Below are positions 27,314 through 36,880 of a DNA stretch of 64,000 nucleotides, piece after piece; within the stretch, counting starts at the first letter, position 1; the number at the start of each line of letters is the position of its first letter. A program made the position numbers and the translations under genes. The notes under the pieces are model-generated. The model searched no databases and was not told where the DNA came from. It was given only the letters and a program-made list of their open reading frames with translations. The DNA lies in contig NZ_SDSC01000001.1 of the NCBI RefSeq assembly GCF_004117835.1, positions 558,001 to 622,000 of the forward strand, given 5' to 3'. The stretch comes from Macrococcus sp. DPC7161 (GTDB lineage Bacteria > Bacillota > Bacilli > Staphylococcales > Staphylococcaceae).

Positions 27314-28462
27314 TTACAAATTTAAATCCTTTAATTTGTCGCCAAACATATCACCTAAAGTAGGTTGATCTTCATCCGTTGACTGATTTAAATAAGATTC
27401 GTCAAAATCAGATTCTTGTTCAACTGTTGCTTTAATCGATAAAGCAATGCGACGTTCTTCTTTATTAATATCTAATACTTTCACTTTAACTTGTTGACCT
27501 ACTTCTAATACTTCACTTGGATTGCCAATATGATCATGGCTGATTTCAGAAATATGCACTAATCCTTGTAGCCCTTTACCAACCTCAACAAAAGCACCAA
27601 ATGTAGCTAAACGAACTACAGTACCATCGATGGTGTCTCCAACATTAAATAAAATTGTTTCAAATGGTCCTGGTAAAGCTTCTTTAATTGATAAAGCAAT
27701 ACGTTCAGAATCTTGATCAACGCTGAGTACTTTAACTTTAACAACATCATTTACTTTAAGGACTTCATCAACCTTAGAGATATGGTCATGCGTGATTTGT
27801 GAAATATGTACTAAACCATCAACACCACCAATATCTACAAAAGCACCAAAGTTAGTAATGCGTAAAACTTTACCTTCAATGATTTGACCAGGCTCAATTT
27901 CTGCAATACGTGATTTCACTTTCTCTTTAACTTCTGCTTGCTCAATCGCACGATGATTTAAAATAACACGATTTTTCTCTTGGTCTAATTCTTCAATTTT
28001 GAAAGTTAGTACTTGACCAACATAAGTTGTTAAATCTTCAACAAAGTTCACAGAAACAAGAGATGCAGGAACGAAACCACGGACACCAATATCAACTACC
28101 AATCCACCTTTTACTGCTTCCTTAATTTCTGCTTCTAAAGTTTCGCCTTTTTCAAACTTCTCAACTAAAGATTCATATGACAATGCTTCATCTAATTTTC
28201 TTTTAGATAAAATATAATGCCCATTTTCATCTTTATCTTCGACTTTAGTTACATAAGCTTCAATTTCGTCACCAACTTTAACTACTTCGTCAGCAGACTC
28301 AATATGTAAAGCCGATAATTGACTAATCGGAATAATGCCGTCATATTTCGCATTATCGATACCTACAACAACATGTTTATCTTCAATTTGTTGTACAATA
28401 CCTTTTACTTTGTCACCTTGTTTAATTTCAGAAATCATTGCTTCGTTAAATTCTTCAGTCAT
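27314..28462 (-). CDS. rpsA: 30S ribosomal protein S1 homologue, four S1 repeats
   Basis: This 382-residue RNA-binding protein has four S1/OB-fold motifs (about 15-85, 103-168, 188-257, 273-342), e.g. GLVHISQITHDHISKVDEVLKVNDVVKVKVL in the third. Low-GC Gram-positive S1 has four rather than the six repeats of E. coli, so the length is normal for this lineage. It may help translation of mRNAs with weak ribosome-binding sites. GGAGGA precedes the ATG. cmk lies upstream, as in many bacteria. Confidence 0.94.
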   Translation of the reverse strand: MTEEFNEAMISEIKQGDKVKGIVQQIEDKHVVVGIDNAKYDGIIPISQLSALHIESADEVVKVGDEIEAYVTKVEDKDENGHYILSKRKLDEALSYESLVEKFEKGETLEAEIKEAVKGGLVVDIGVRGFVPASLVSVNFVEDLTTYVGQVLTFKIEELDQEKNRVILNHRAIEQAEVKEKVKSRIAEIEPGQIIEGKVLRITNFGAFVDIGGVDGLVHISQITHDHISKVDEVLKVNDVVKVKVLSVDQDSERIALSIKEALPGPFETILFNVGDTIDGTVVRLATFGAFVEVGKGLQGLVHISEISHDHIGNPSEVLEVGQQVKVKVLDINKEERRIALSIKATVEQESDFDESYLNQSTDEDQPTLGDMFGDKLKDLNL

Positions 28463-28514
28463 GTCAGTTCCTCCTCAACTATCTTAATATAAATTTCTAA
28501 CAAATAGATGAATA

Positions 28515-28520
28515 TGTCAA
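28515..28520 (-). promoter_or_regulatory. -35-like TTGACA in the cmk-rpsA gap
   Basis: A consensus TTGACA is on the minus strand 53 bases before rpsA, but the best -10 (TAGAAA) is only 15 bases downstream. The 146-base gap 28463-28608 otherwise shows no hairpin or reading frame, so an rpsA promoter is likely somewhere here. Confidence 0.4.
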
Positions 28521-28608
28521 GAAATAACTATTAATTTAGAATATTTAATCATTTGTTGATATATTTGAATGATGAACAATAATTTATCAAATGTATTAAA
28601 ATAACAAA

Positions 28609-30300
<1,692 letters not shown>

Positions 30301-30325
30301 TATAACAATAAATTAATAATAAAAT

Positions 30326-30360
30326 AAAAAGCTGAAAAATCATTGATTTTTCAGCTTTTT
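30326..30360. terminator. Bidirectional terminator shared by ansA and ypdA
   Basis: Arms of 17 bases (30326-30342 and 30344-30360) are exact reverse complements around one base. Both flanks are A/T runs. The ypdA stop codon (30340-30342) is inside the hairpin, so its last codons form the stem. Confidence 0.9.
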
Positions 30361-31320
30361 TGAATGGATATCTTCAGCAATCATGCCACCATGGAATTTA
30401 CCATTCTCTATAAATATCGTATTGGCATCGTTACCTGCTGCGATAACACCTGCAATATATAAATTTTCAACATTTGTTTCCATCGTTTCACGATGATAAT
30501 AAGGTGCAGTGCCAAATTCATTTGTGATTAACTCAATACCCATATTTTCTAAAAAGGCATAATCAGGGTGATAACCGATCATTGCAAATACAACATCATT
30601 CGGTATGGTTTGCATGCCTTCTGGCGTTTTAATTAAGACTTCATCTTCTTTAATTTCAATAACTTCTGATTCAAAGTGTAATTTAACTTTTTCATGATTA
30701 ACCAATGATTCATATAAAGGGAGAATCCATGGTTTAACACTTTTTGAATACGTTTTACCACGGTAAACTGCAGTGATATGAGCACCTGCTTTATCTAGTT
30801 CTATTGCAGCATCTACCGCAGAATTTTTTCCACCAATAATTAATACATTTTGATCAAAATAAGGATGTGCTTCTTTAAAATAATGATGTACTTTCGGTAA
30901 ATCTGCTCCGGGCACATCTAATGTATTATGTTGCCCATAATATCCTGTAGCAACCGTTACATACTTTGCTTTATACGTTTGTTTAGTAGTTGATATAATA
31001 AAGTGGTCATGTATTTTTTCTACTTTTAAAACTTCTTCTTGCGCATGTATTTTTAAATCGTGATGCTTTACAACACTTCTATAATAAACCAATGCTTGAT
31101 TTCGTTTTGGTTTTAAATCTTCAACGATAAATGGTACATCACCGATACCTAACTTTTCACTTGTTGAAAAGAATGTCTGGTGTGTTGGATAATTATAAAT
31201 CGCTTCAACAACATTTCCTTTTTCAATGATGATATTTTCTATGCCTAATTTCTTTTGTTCAATGGCAGCAGATAGTCCACAAGGACCTGCACCAATGATA
31301 ATACTTTCAACACTTAACAT
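30340..31320 (-). CDS. ypdA: Bacillithiol disulphide reductase
   Basis: This FAD-dependent oxidoreductase uses NADPH to reduce oxidised bacillithiol. The 326-residue protein has FAD motif IIGAGPCGLSAA at the N terminus, where Cys after GAGP is the conserved active-site cysteine, and the NADPH motif IIGGKNSAVDAA near 160-171. C-terminal NLYIAGVIAAG closes the FAD domain. The ATG at 31320 follows AGGAGG; an in-frame ATG at 31350 is rejected. It acts in the same redox pathway as bshA (9 kb) and the bacilliredoxin (59 kb). Confidence 0.92.
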   Translation of the reverse strand: MLSVESIIIGAGPCGLSAAIEQKKLGIENIIIEKGNVVEAIYNYPTHQTFFSTSEKLGIGDVPFIVEDLKPKRNQALVYYRSVVKHHDLKIHAQEEVLKVEKIHDHFIISTTKQTYKAKYVTVATGYYGQHNTLDVPGADLPKVHHYFKEAHPYFDQNVLIIGGKNSAVDAAIELDKAGAHITAVYRGKTYSKSVKPWILPLYESLVNHEKVKLHFESEVIEIKEDEVLIKTPEGMQTIPNDVVFAMIGYHPDYAFLENMGIELITNEFGTAPYYHRETMETNVENLYIAGVIAAGNDANTIFIENGKFHGGMIAEDIHSKKLKNQ

Positions 31321-31337
31321 GTTTTTCCTCCTAAAAA

Positions 31338-31357
31338 AGAAAGAGCTCAAATGAGCC
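31338..31357 (-). terminator. Weak hairpin after the CBS-domain gene
   Basis: GCTC-ATTT-GAGC on the minus strand, followed by TCTTTCTTTTTT, precedes ypdA. The stem is only about five bases, so termination may be partial and allow read-through. Confidence 0.35.
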
Positions 31358-31361
31358 CCCT

Positions 31362-32000
31362 TTAATCTTCTTGAATATCTAATACTTTAAATCCATGATT
31401 TTTTAAGTATTTTGTAAATTTCTTAATATTTTTATTATCTTCAACTTTTACAATCATACGACGATGCATTTTATCTGTTTCATCAAATGTTACAAATGAG
31501 ATAGCATTTAATTTAAACTTAGATAAAGCTTTTGATAATCGCATTATACGACCTTCAGCTTCAATTGAAGTGATTGCGATACGTACCCCTTTTTTATTCA
31601 TACCGAATGCACTTTTAAATTGTTCCATTACATCATAGCGTGTCACTATACCTAAAAATTCTTCGCGATCATTAATAATCGATAAAATTGGAAAATCTTG
31701 TAGTGTTAACAATGATTCCTCAAAAAATGTATCATCTTTAACTGAATAATGATCTAATGCGATAATATCTTTAACTTTTGTATTTTCAATAAATTCATCA
31801 CGTGTTGTTGCTTCTTTTTTGAAGAAAAAATGTCTGAAAATACTGTATCGTGTAGCAGTACCTAAATATTTTCCTGATTCAACAACTGGAATACCATCAA
31901 TTCCGTGATGCTCTAATTTATCTAATACACTTTTAATCGTATCATCTGGATTTGCAACATAGCTTTTTTCTTTTGGAATCATAATTGATTTTAAATACAT
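31362..32000 (-). CDS. Two-CBS-domain protein with C-terminal ACT-like domain
   Basis: This 212-residue soluble protein has two CBS motifs (about 5-60 and 75-130, GIDGIPVVESGKYLGTATR and DFPILSIINDREEFLGIVTRYDVM). The C-terminal part (about 137-210, VRIAITSIEAEGRIMRLSKALSKF) has the predicted beta-alpha-beta look of an ACT regulatory domain. CBS pairs usually bind adenine nucleotides, including c-di-AMP in some Firmicutes. No enzymatic domain is present, so it should be a ligand-responsive regulator of another protein. AAGGGGA precedes the ATG. Confidence 0.78.
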   Translation of the reverse strand: MYLKSIMIPKEKSYVANPDDTIKSVLDKLEHHGIDGIPVVESGKYLGTATRYSIFRHFFFKKEATTRDEFIENTKVKDIIALDHYSVKDDTFFEESLLTLQDFPILSIINDREEFLGIVTRYDVMEQFKSAFGMNKKGVRIAITSIEAEGRIMRLSKALSKFKLNAISFVTFDETDKMHRRMIVKVEDNKNIKKFTKYLKNHGFKVLDIQED

Positions 32001-32022
32001 AAATACATCCCCTTATATATGT

Positions 32023-33237
32023 TTATTGTGGAATTACTAATGTTTGACCTTGAGTTAAATTGTTACCAGAAATACCATTGGCACGACGAATCTTTTCAAC
32101 GTTCTCAGGTGTTCCACTTCCATAATATCTAATTGCAATACGGTATAAGTTTTCACTACCGCTTACAACATGTGATGTCGCACCATTTTGTTGTTGGTTT
32201 TGATTATTCGTATTTTGTTGTGTTGCTTGATTTGGTTGTTCAGTTGTACTATTTTCAGCTGCTTGATTTGCATCTTTGTCTTTAGTTTTATCTTCTGTAG
32301 CCGTTTTATCTTTATTCTCTTTATTTTTATCAGCTGTTGAATCCGTTGCTTTATTGTCATCTTTATTTGCATCTTTATTTGCAGCTTTATCTTTAGCATC
32401 TTTAGACGCTTTATCTGAATTTGCTTTATCAGACTTTTGTACTTTTTGAACTACTGTTGTATCATCATTTTTGGCATTTTGGTGATTAATGAACAACATC
32501 AATAATGCAAAAATTGGAATTAATAATAAAATTGCACCGATAATCGGTAATAACTTTTTATTTTGTCCTTTATTTTCTTTTGGTAATTCGTAATTTTCAT
32601 TTGAATTAATATTATTAGTCTCTTTTGAAGCATTTACTTTAGCTGCATTCGCTTTACCGTTCGCCGCTGCTCCTGCAACACCTGCTGCACCTACAGCGCC
32701 AGCTGCAACTGCCGCTTTTTTCTTATTATTTTTATTGTTTTGTTGTTTATTTTGAGTTTGTTGTTTATTTTTTTGATTATTATTTTCTCGATGTGTTTCT
32801 TCTTTTTTCACATTATCGTTAGTTTGCGTTTTAGAAGGTTCTGCTGCTTCTACATTTTTCTCTTTTTGTGTCACATTACCTACTACTGCACCACCAACAC
32901 CTGTAGCTGAAGCAAAAATAGATTGATTTCTTTTTGACTTTGATGGTTTTTGTTCCTGATTCACTTCTTCAGATTGCTCTTTATTTTTAACTTCATTTTG
33001 TGTTTCTTGTTTTACAGTTTCTTGTTGTCTTTCACGTTGCTTTCTTTCCATTCTATTTCTTCTAGAAACACCTCTTGGAGGAAAGAGTTCTTGTTCTTCT
33101 TTTTTATTTGGAACTGTTTCATTAACTGTTTCTTCTTTACCTACAACTTGTGTGTCCTCAACCACTGGTTCTTTATGTTTAGGCTCAACAGGTTGTTTAG
33201 ATTTTTCGAATTCATCTTTAAAATTATCGTTTGACAC
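32023..33237 (-). CDS. ebpS: EbpS-like membrane protein with LysM domain
   Basis: This 404-residue protein has a highly charged low-complexity N terminus (1-165), an Ala/Gly-rich hydrophobic segment (about 172-197) and a membrane helix (about 229-250, [20 protein letters not shown]). A second low-complexity K/D/N/Q region follows, then one LysM domain (about 353-402) that should bind peptidoglycan. S. aureus EbpS, an elastin-binding protein of 486 residues, has this architecture. The start is GTG after AAGGGTG. Elastin binding here is not shown; the name reflects architecture. Confidence 0.85.
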   Translation of the reverse strand: MSNDNFKDEFEKSKQPVEPKHKEPVVEDTQVVGKEETVNETVPNKKEEQELFPPRGVSRRNRMERKQRERQQETVKQETQNEVKNKEQSEEVNQEQKPSKSKRNQSIFASATGVGGAVVGNVTQKEKNVEAAEPSKTQTNDNVKKEETHRENNNQKNKQQTQNKQQNNKNNKKKAAVAAGAVGAAGVAGAAANGKANAAKVNASKETNNINSNENYELPKENKGQNKKLLPIIGAILLLIPIFALLMLFINHQNAKNDDTTVVQKVQKSDKANSDKASKDAKDKAANKDANKDDNKATDSTADKNKENKDKTATEDKTKDKDANQAAENSTTEQPNQATQQNTNNQNQQQNGATSHVVSGSENLYRIAIRYYGSGTPENVEKIRRANGISGNNLTQGQTLVIPQ

Positions 33238-33269
33238 AATAGCACACCCTTTTTTAATAAGTTATATTC

Positions 33270-33298
33270 ATTATAGGAAAAACATGGCTTTCAGTAAA
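33270..33298 (-). promoter_or_regulatory. Promoter of ebpS
   Basis: TTTACT (33293-33298), a 17-base spacer and TATAAT (33270-33275) on the minus strand, just after recQ and 33 bases before the ebpS GTG. Confidence 0.65.
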
Positions 33299-33301
33299 GC
33301 A

Positions 33302-34696
33302 TTAATGGTTATTAAAAAGTTGATTTATCAACTTTTCTTTATCGATTTTTTGAATCTTTTGATAATTTGTTTGAAAAGTTAAAAAATTTTGAGACTTACA
33401 ATGATTACACATCGACTTACATGAAGAATCATCTTGATTGTTCTGTGACATGTTTAATAAATGTTGGGTTAAAAAATGCGTTAAACAATGATTTGATTGT
33501 AGATAGCGCCACATTAAGTCTAAATGTTGGATTTGTTTAATATGATTGCTTTCAAATCTTTTGTGTAAATTCTCGAAAGTGTACATACTTAACATTTTTT
33601 CAATTTGTTCTCGCTTTTCTTCATCAACAAGTAACCCACGATTATATAGATGAAGATCTTCTACTTTTGGACTCATTTCAATTAAATTTAAGTTTGTGAA
33701 ATAATCTTGCTTTTCAAACAAGACAATTGATTGAGATTGCTTGCCATCTCTGCCTGCCCTGCCAATCTCTTGTATAAATTGCGAGGGTGATTTAGAAACG
33801 TGAAAATGGATAATAGTTCTAATATTTTTCTTATCAACTCCCATACCAAATGCACTCGTTGCACAAATGATTTGAATCGAATCCTGTAGAAATTGAGTTT
33901 GTACTTTCATTCTCTCTTCGTAATGCATATCCGCATGATACGTTGCGACGTTCATATTTTCCTTTAAAAGTTCTGCCACCTCATTACAAATTCTCTTTGA
34001 GGAAAAATATACAATACTTGGTCCTGATAGTTTTAATATTTCTTTAAGCAGTTGGATTTTTTCATTAATATTATCTACTTCAATCGTCGATAAGAATACA
34101 TTAGGTTTCTTTTTTGATTTATCAATAATACACATATTTATTTTAAGTATATTAATGATATCTTGTTGCACAAATACATTTGCTGTAGCTGTTAATGCCA
34201 ATACTTGAGCATTTGGAAATTGATTTATTAACAAACTTAGTTTTAAATAATCCGCTCTGAATTCAAATCCCCAGTCCGATATACAATGTGCTTCATCAAT
34301 TACAAAATGCGTCAATGGCATTTTTGACAACATTTGATATCCAAATGGACTTAATGCAAATTCTGGAGAACAATAAATAAATTGAAAATGATGTAGATTT
34401 TTCAAAATATATCGTTTTTCTTCTGGGTGCATCAAACTATGTATACAAGTCGCTTTTATACCTTTACTCTTTAGTGTTGCCACTTGATCTTCCATAAGTG
34501 CAATGAGTGGCGAAATTACAACTGCTTTCCCATTTACAGCTAGAACAGGTAATTGAAAACAAATAGACTTTCCTCCACCTGTAGGTAATAAAATCAAATG
34601 ATGTTGATGGTTTGAAATACTTTTTAATATTTCTTCTTGATCATTGTTCAATTTTTCATAACCAAAATATTGATATAATAATTTATTCCAATCCAT
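33302..34696 (-). CDS. recQ: RecQ-family ATP-dependent DNA helicase
   Basis: This 3'-5' helicase unwinds branched DNA. The 464-residue protein has Walker A LLPTGGGKSICFQ (about 37-49), DEAH box FVIDEAHCISDWG, and the motif VI region IQEIGRAGRDG. A short zinc-binding tail with CxxCNHC follows, but no winged-helix RQC-HRDC extension of the E. coli type. I choose the ATG at 34696, with GAGG eight bases upstream; a TTG precedes it. It overlaps ypbB, with which it is paired across Bacilli. Confidence 0.93.
   Translation of the reverse strand: MDWNKLLYQYFGYEKLNNDQEEILKSISNHQHHLILLPTGGGKSICFQLPVLAVNGKAVVISPLIALMEDQVATLKSKGIKATCIHSLMHPEEKRYILKNLHHFQFIYCSPEFALSPFGYQMLSKMPLTHFVIDEAHCISDWGFEFRADYLKLSLLINQFPNAQVLALTATANVFVQQDIINILKINMCIIDKSKKKPNVFLSTIEVDNINEKIQLLKEILKLSGPSIVYFSSKRICNEVAELLKENMNVATYHADMHYEERMKVQTQFLQDSIQIICATSAFGMGVDKKNIRTIIHFHVSKSPSQFIQEIGRAGRDGKQSQSIVLFEKQDYFTNLNLIEMSPKVEDLHLYNRGLLVDEEKREQIEKMLSMYTFENLHKRFESNHIKQIQHLDLMWRYLQSNHCLTHFLTQHLLNMSQNNQDDSSCKSMCNHCKSQNFLTFQTNYQKIQKIDKEKLINQLFNNH
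33315..33336 (-). terminator. Terminator-like hairpin overlapping the recQ 3' end
   Basis: AAAAGTTGA (33315-33323) and TCAACTTTT (33328-33336) enclose TTTA, followed on the minus strand by a short T run. The stem is within the last recQ codons. Confidence 0.5.
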
Positions 34697-35639
34697 CAAC
34701 TTTACCTCTACTCAATAATATAATCGCTAGTTTTATTTTAAAATAATCTTTTAAATCGGTTTGATCATAATATGATTTTAATTTCCCAAATTGGCCATAC
34801 AGCGGTTTAATTAATTTAATTTCATCATTTGTAATCAACTGTTTGGTTGCTAAAGGATAATCTTTAATTAATATTTCTAAAACGTGATCTTGCACCGTGT
34901 GAATCCTAACATTTAATTGCTGTGCAATGCCTTCTAAAGATTCACCTTTTAATAATAATTGATATGTTTTATTTGTATTAATATGTAATGGCGCACGATA
35001 ATAACATGCATTTAGAAATTGATATGTTTTATTGTTTAAGCAATATGTCATTGTGTTCTTTTCTATTAATAACATTTCATTGATTGCTGTTATGGATACA
35101 TCAAGCATTTGACTTAATTCAAATTCACTAATCATTTTATTTTGAAATCCTGACAAATTGTACATTAAATAACAATGACCACAAAGATCTTCAATATCAT
35201 TTAGTAATTTCAATAAATCCTTACTAAAAATTTGAATAAAATCCTTTGCATGTCTTTGTTTCATTTCATGGAGCATTGATTTTACTTGTTTTTGAATAAC
35301 AAATTGATTTGTTAAAGGTATAAATTGTTTTTGATGGTATGAGAGATGGGATAAAGATTGTACTAAAAGTTGGACTGTTATAAATGTTTGTTCACTTGCT
35401 TCATAAAAGTAAGGATATTTTGGCATCCTAGACGGTGAATCTTTGTCTATTTGAAATTGTTTTAAAAATGCCTCGTATTCTAAATTTGAATCTCTGCAAA
35501 TCGCAAAAAAAGGAAGTAAATCTTGTATGACTGCATCAAAATAAGTTTGGTGCGTTTTATGACCGATTAAAATATGATATATACTTTTTTCAGTCTTATC
35601 GTGAAATTTTTTGGACAAAATTTGATGTTGAAATAGCAT
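34683..35639 (-). CDS. ypbB: Helix-turn-helix protein YpbB, RecQ partner
   Basis: This 318-residue protein is predicted to be helical, with a C-terminal HTH_40-type domain (about 225-265, YQLLLKGESLEGIAQQLNVRIHTVQDHVLEILIKDYP). That domain is found fused to RecQ in other bacteria, so YpbB is likely a DNA-binding cofactor of the adjacent RecQ, although this is inferred. The ends overlap recQ by 14 bases, which indicates coupled translation. The ypbB-recQ order next to fer matches Bacillus. Confidence 0.85.
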   Translation of the reverse strand: MLFQHQILSKKFHDKTEKSIYHILIGHKTHQTYFDAVIQDLLPFFAICRDSNLEYEAFLKQFQIDKDSPSRMPKYPYFYEASEQTFITVQLLVQSLSHLSYHQKQFIPLTNQFVIQKQVKSMLHEMKQRHAKDFIQIFSKDLLKLLNDIEDLCGHCYLMYNLSGFQNKMISEFELSQMLDVSITAINEMLLIEKNTMTYCLNNKTYQFLNACYYRAPLHINTNKTYQLLLKGESLEGIAQQLNVRIHTVQDHVLEILIKDYPLATKQLITNDEIKLIKPLYGQFGKLKSYYDQTDLKDYFKIKLAIILLSRGKVDGLE

Positions 35640-35665
35640 ATGAAGATACTCCTAAAATTTTTAAG

Positions 35666-35694
35666 TTGAAAAAAGTTGAAACTATCTCTAAAAT
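35666..35694 (+). promoter_or_regulatory. Promoter of fer
   Basis: TTGAAA (35666-35671), a 17-base spacer and TAAAAT (35689-35694), both near consensus, 48 bases before the fer ATG on the plus strand. Confidence 0.65.
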
Positions 35695-35715
35695 AGTTAT
35701 GTACTATTAGTGTAG

Positions 35716-35991
<276 letters not shown>

Positions 35992-36000
35992 AAATAATAA

Positions 36001-36038
36001 AACAGCAAGGTGAAATTGATTCACCTTGCTGTTTTTTT
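36001..36038 (+). terminator. Terminator of fer
   Basis: AACAGCAAGGTGAA (36001-36014) and TTCACCTTGCTGTT (36020-36033) are perfect 14-base arms followed by seven T. A TTTTATTATT tail on the other strand could also stop ribU. Confidence 0.92.
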
Positions 36039-36065
36039 GTCATGTTTTAATTTTTATTTAAATAA

Positions 36066-36623
36066 TTAATATTTCGTATTTCTTTTAATCATTGGAACGA
36101 TTGGTTTTACGACAATCATAAATAATAATGCTAATACGAACCCTTTAATTAAGTTAAACGGAATGATACCCGCCGTAATAATCACTTTTAAATTATTACT
36201 AATGTCTCCTAAATTAACAATCATACCGTACAACTTTAACAATACGAAATAATTTAATAAACTCATAACAATTGTTAATACGAATGTCCCTAATAAGAAA
36301 CCTGGAATTAATCGTTTTAATTGACCTTTAGTAATAGCATAAATACCTAACAGAAAACTAATGCCTGCTAATGCATTTGCAACAGGCCCAATTGGATCGG
36401 CCATATTGAAAAAGAAGTTAATTACATTTTTGATGATTTCAATGCCAATAGCACCTACTGGCCCAATTGTAAACAATGCCAATAACGCAGGAATATCACT
36501 AAAATCTAATGTTAAATATGGTGGTAATCCTGGAATTGGAAATTTTAAAAACATTAATACAACGCTAATCGCACTTAAAATACTAATGATTAAAAGTGTT
36601 CTTGTCTTATTTAATTGTGTCAT
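36066..36623 (-). CDS. ribU: Riboflavin ECF transporter, S component
   Basis: This substrate-binding membrane subunit of the energy-coupling factor riboflavin transporter has 185 residues and six hydrophobic segments. The N-terminal segment LMFLKFPIPGLPPYLTLDFSDIPALLA is typical of RibU. The upstream FMN riboswitch makes riboflavin uptake almost certain. The energy-coupling module (EcfA/EcfT) is not in this window. An AAAGGAG site precedes the ATG. Confidence 0.94.
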   Translation of the reverse strand: MTQLNKTRTLLIISILSAISVVLMFLKFPIPGLPPYLTLDFSDIPALLALFTIGPVGAIGIEIIKNVINFFFNMADPIGPVANALAGISFLLGIYAITKGQLKRLIPGFLLGTFVLTIVMSLLNYFVLLKLYGMIVNLGDISNNLKVIITAGIIPFNLIKGFVLALLFMIVVKPIVPMIKRNTKY

Positions 36624-36697
36624 TTCTTTCTCCTTTTAATTCATCTCACTAAGAAAAGAAAGTAACACAAAAAAACATGACAAAATTTGCGCACTTT

Positions 36698-36818
36698 CAT
36701 CTTCTCCCATCCAGACTTTACTGTCGGCTTTGGATTTCCACCAAATCAGCCATTTGATTACTCAAACAGGTCGCGGGCTTTTACCGCCGGTTCGGAATTT
36801 CACCGTACCCCGAAGATG
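36698..36818 (-). ncRNA. FMN riboswitch (RFN element)
   Basis: On the minus strand the leader begins with CATCTTCGGGGTACGG. It continues through the RFN core segments AACCGGCGGTAAAAGCCCGC and GTGGAAATCC and closes with CTGGATGGGAGAAGATG. The first and last bases pair as P1. The order and sequence match the FMN aptamer. A seven-U run (36671-36677) lies downstream, before ribU, so premature termination on FMN binding is likely. Confidence 0.95.
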
Positions 36819-36830
36819 AATATTTAATTA

Positions 36831-36848
36831 TTTGAACGATTGTTCAAA
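36831..36848. promoter_or_regulatory. Palindrome between srrB and the FMN riboswitch
   Basis: TTTGAAC (36831-36837) and GTTCAAA (36842-36848) are perfect arms with GATT between. It lies at the predicted transcription start of ribU, directly 5' of the riboswitch, and has no U run for termination. Confidence 0.5.
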
Positions 36849-36852
36849 ATTT

Positions 36853-36880
36853 ATTGTATCAAAGTATTACCCTATGTCAA
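36853..36880 (-). promoter_or_regulatory. Promoter of ribU inside the srrB 3' end
   Basis: Consensus TTGACA (36875-36880), a 16-base spacer ending in TGA, and TACAAT (36853-36858) on the minus strand. The -35 lies within the srrB coding end. Transcription should start near 36846, just ahead of the FMN aptamer. Confidence 0.7.

Noticed and set aside
32163-33234. Reading frames in both orientations across the ebpS low-complexity region
   Set aside because: They arise from repetitive Asn/Lys/Gln codons, have no ribosome-binding site, and the EbpS frame has a LysM domain and membrane helix.
36819-36847. ribU promoter TTGAAC-17-AATATT
   Set aside because: It would start transcription inside P1 of the FMN aptamer; the TTGACA-16-TACAAT promoter upstream fits better.
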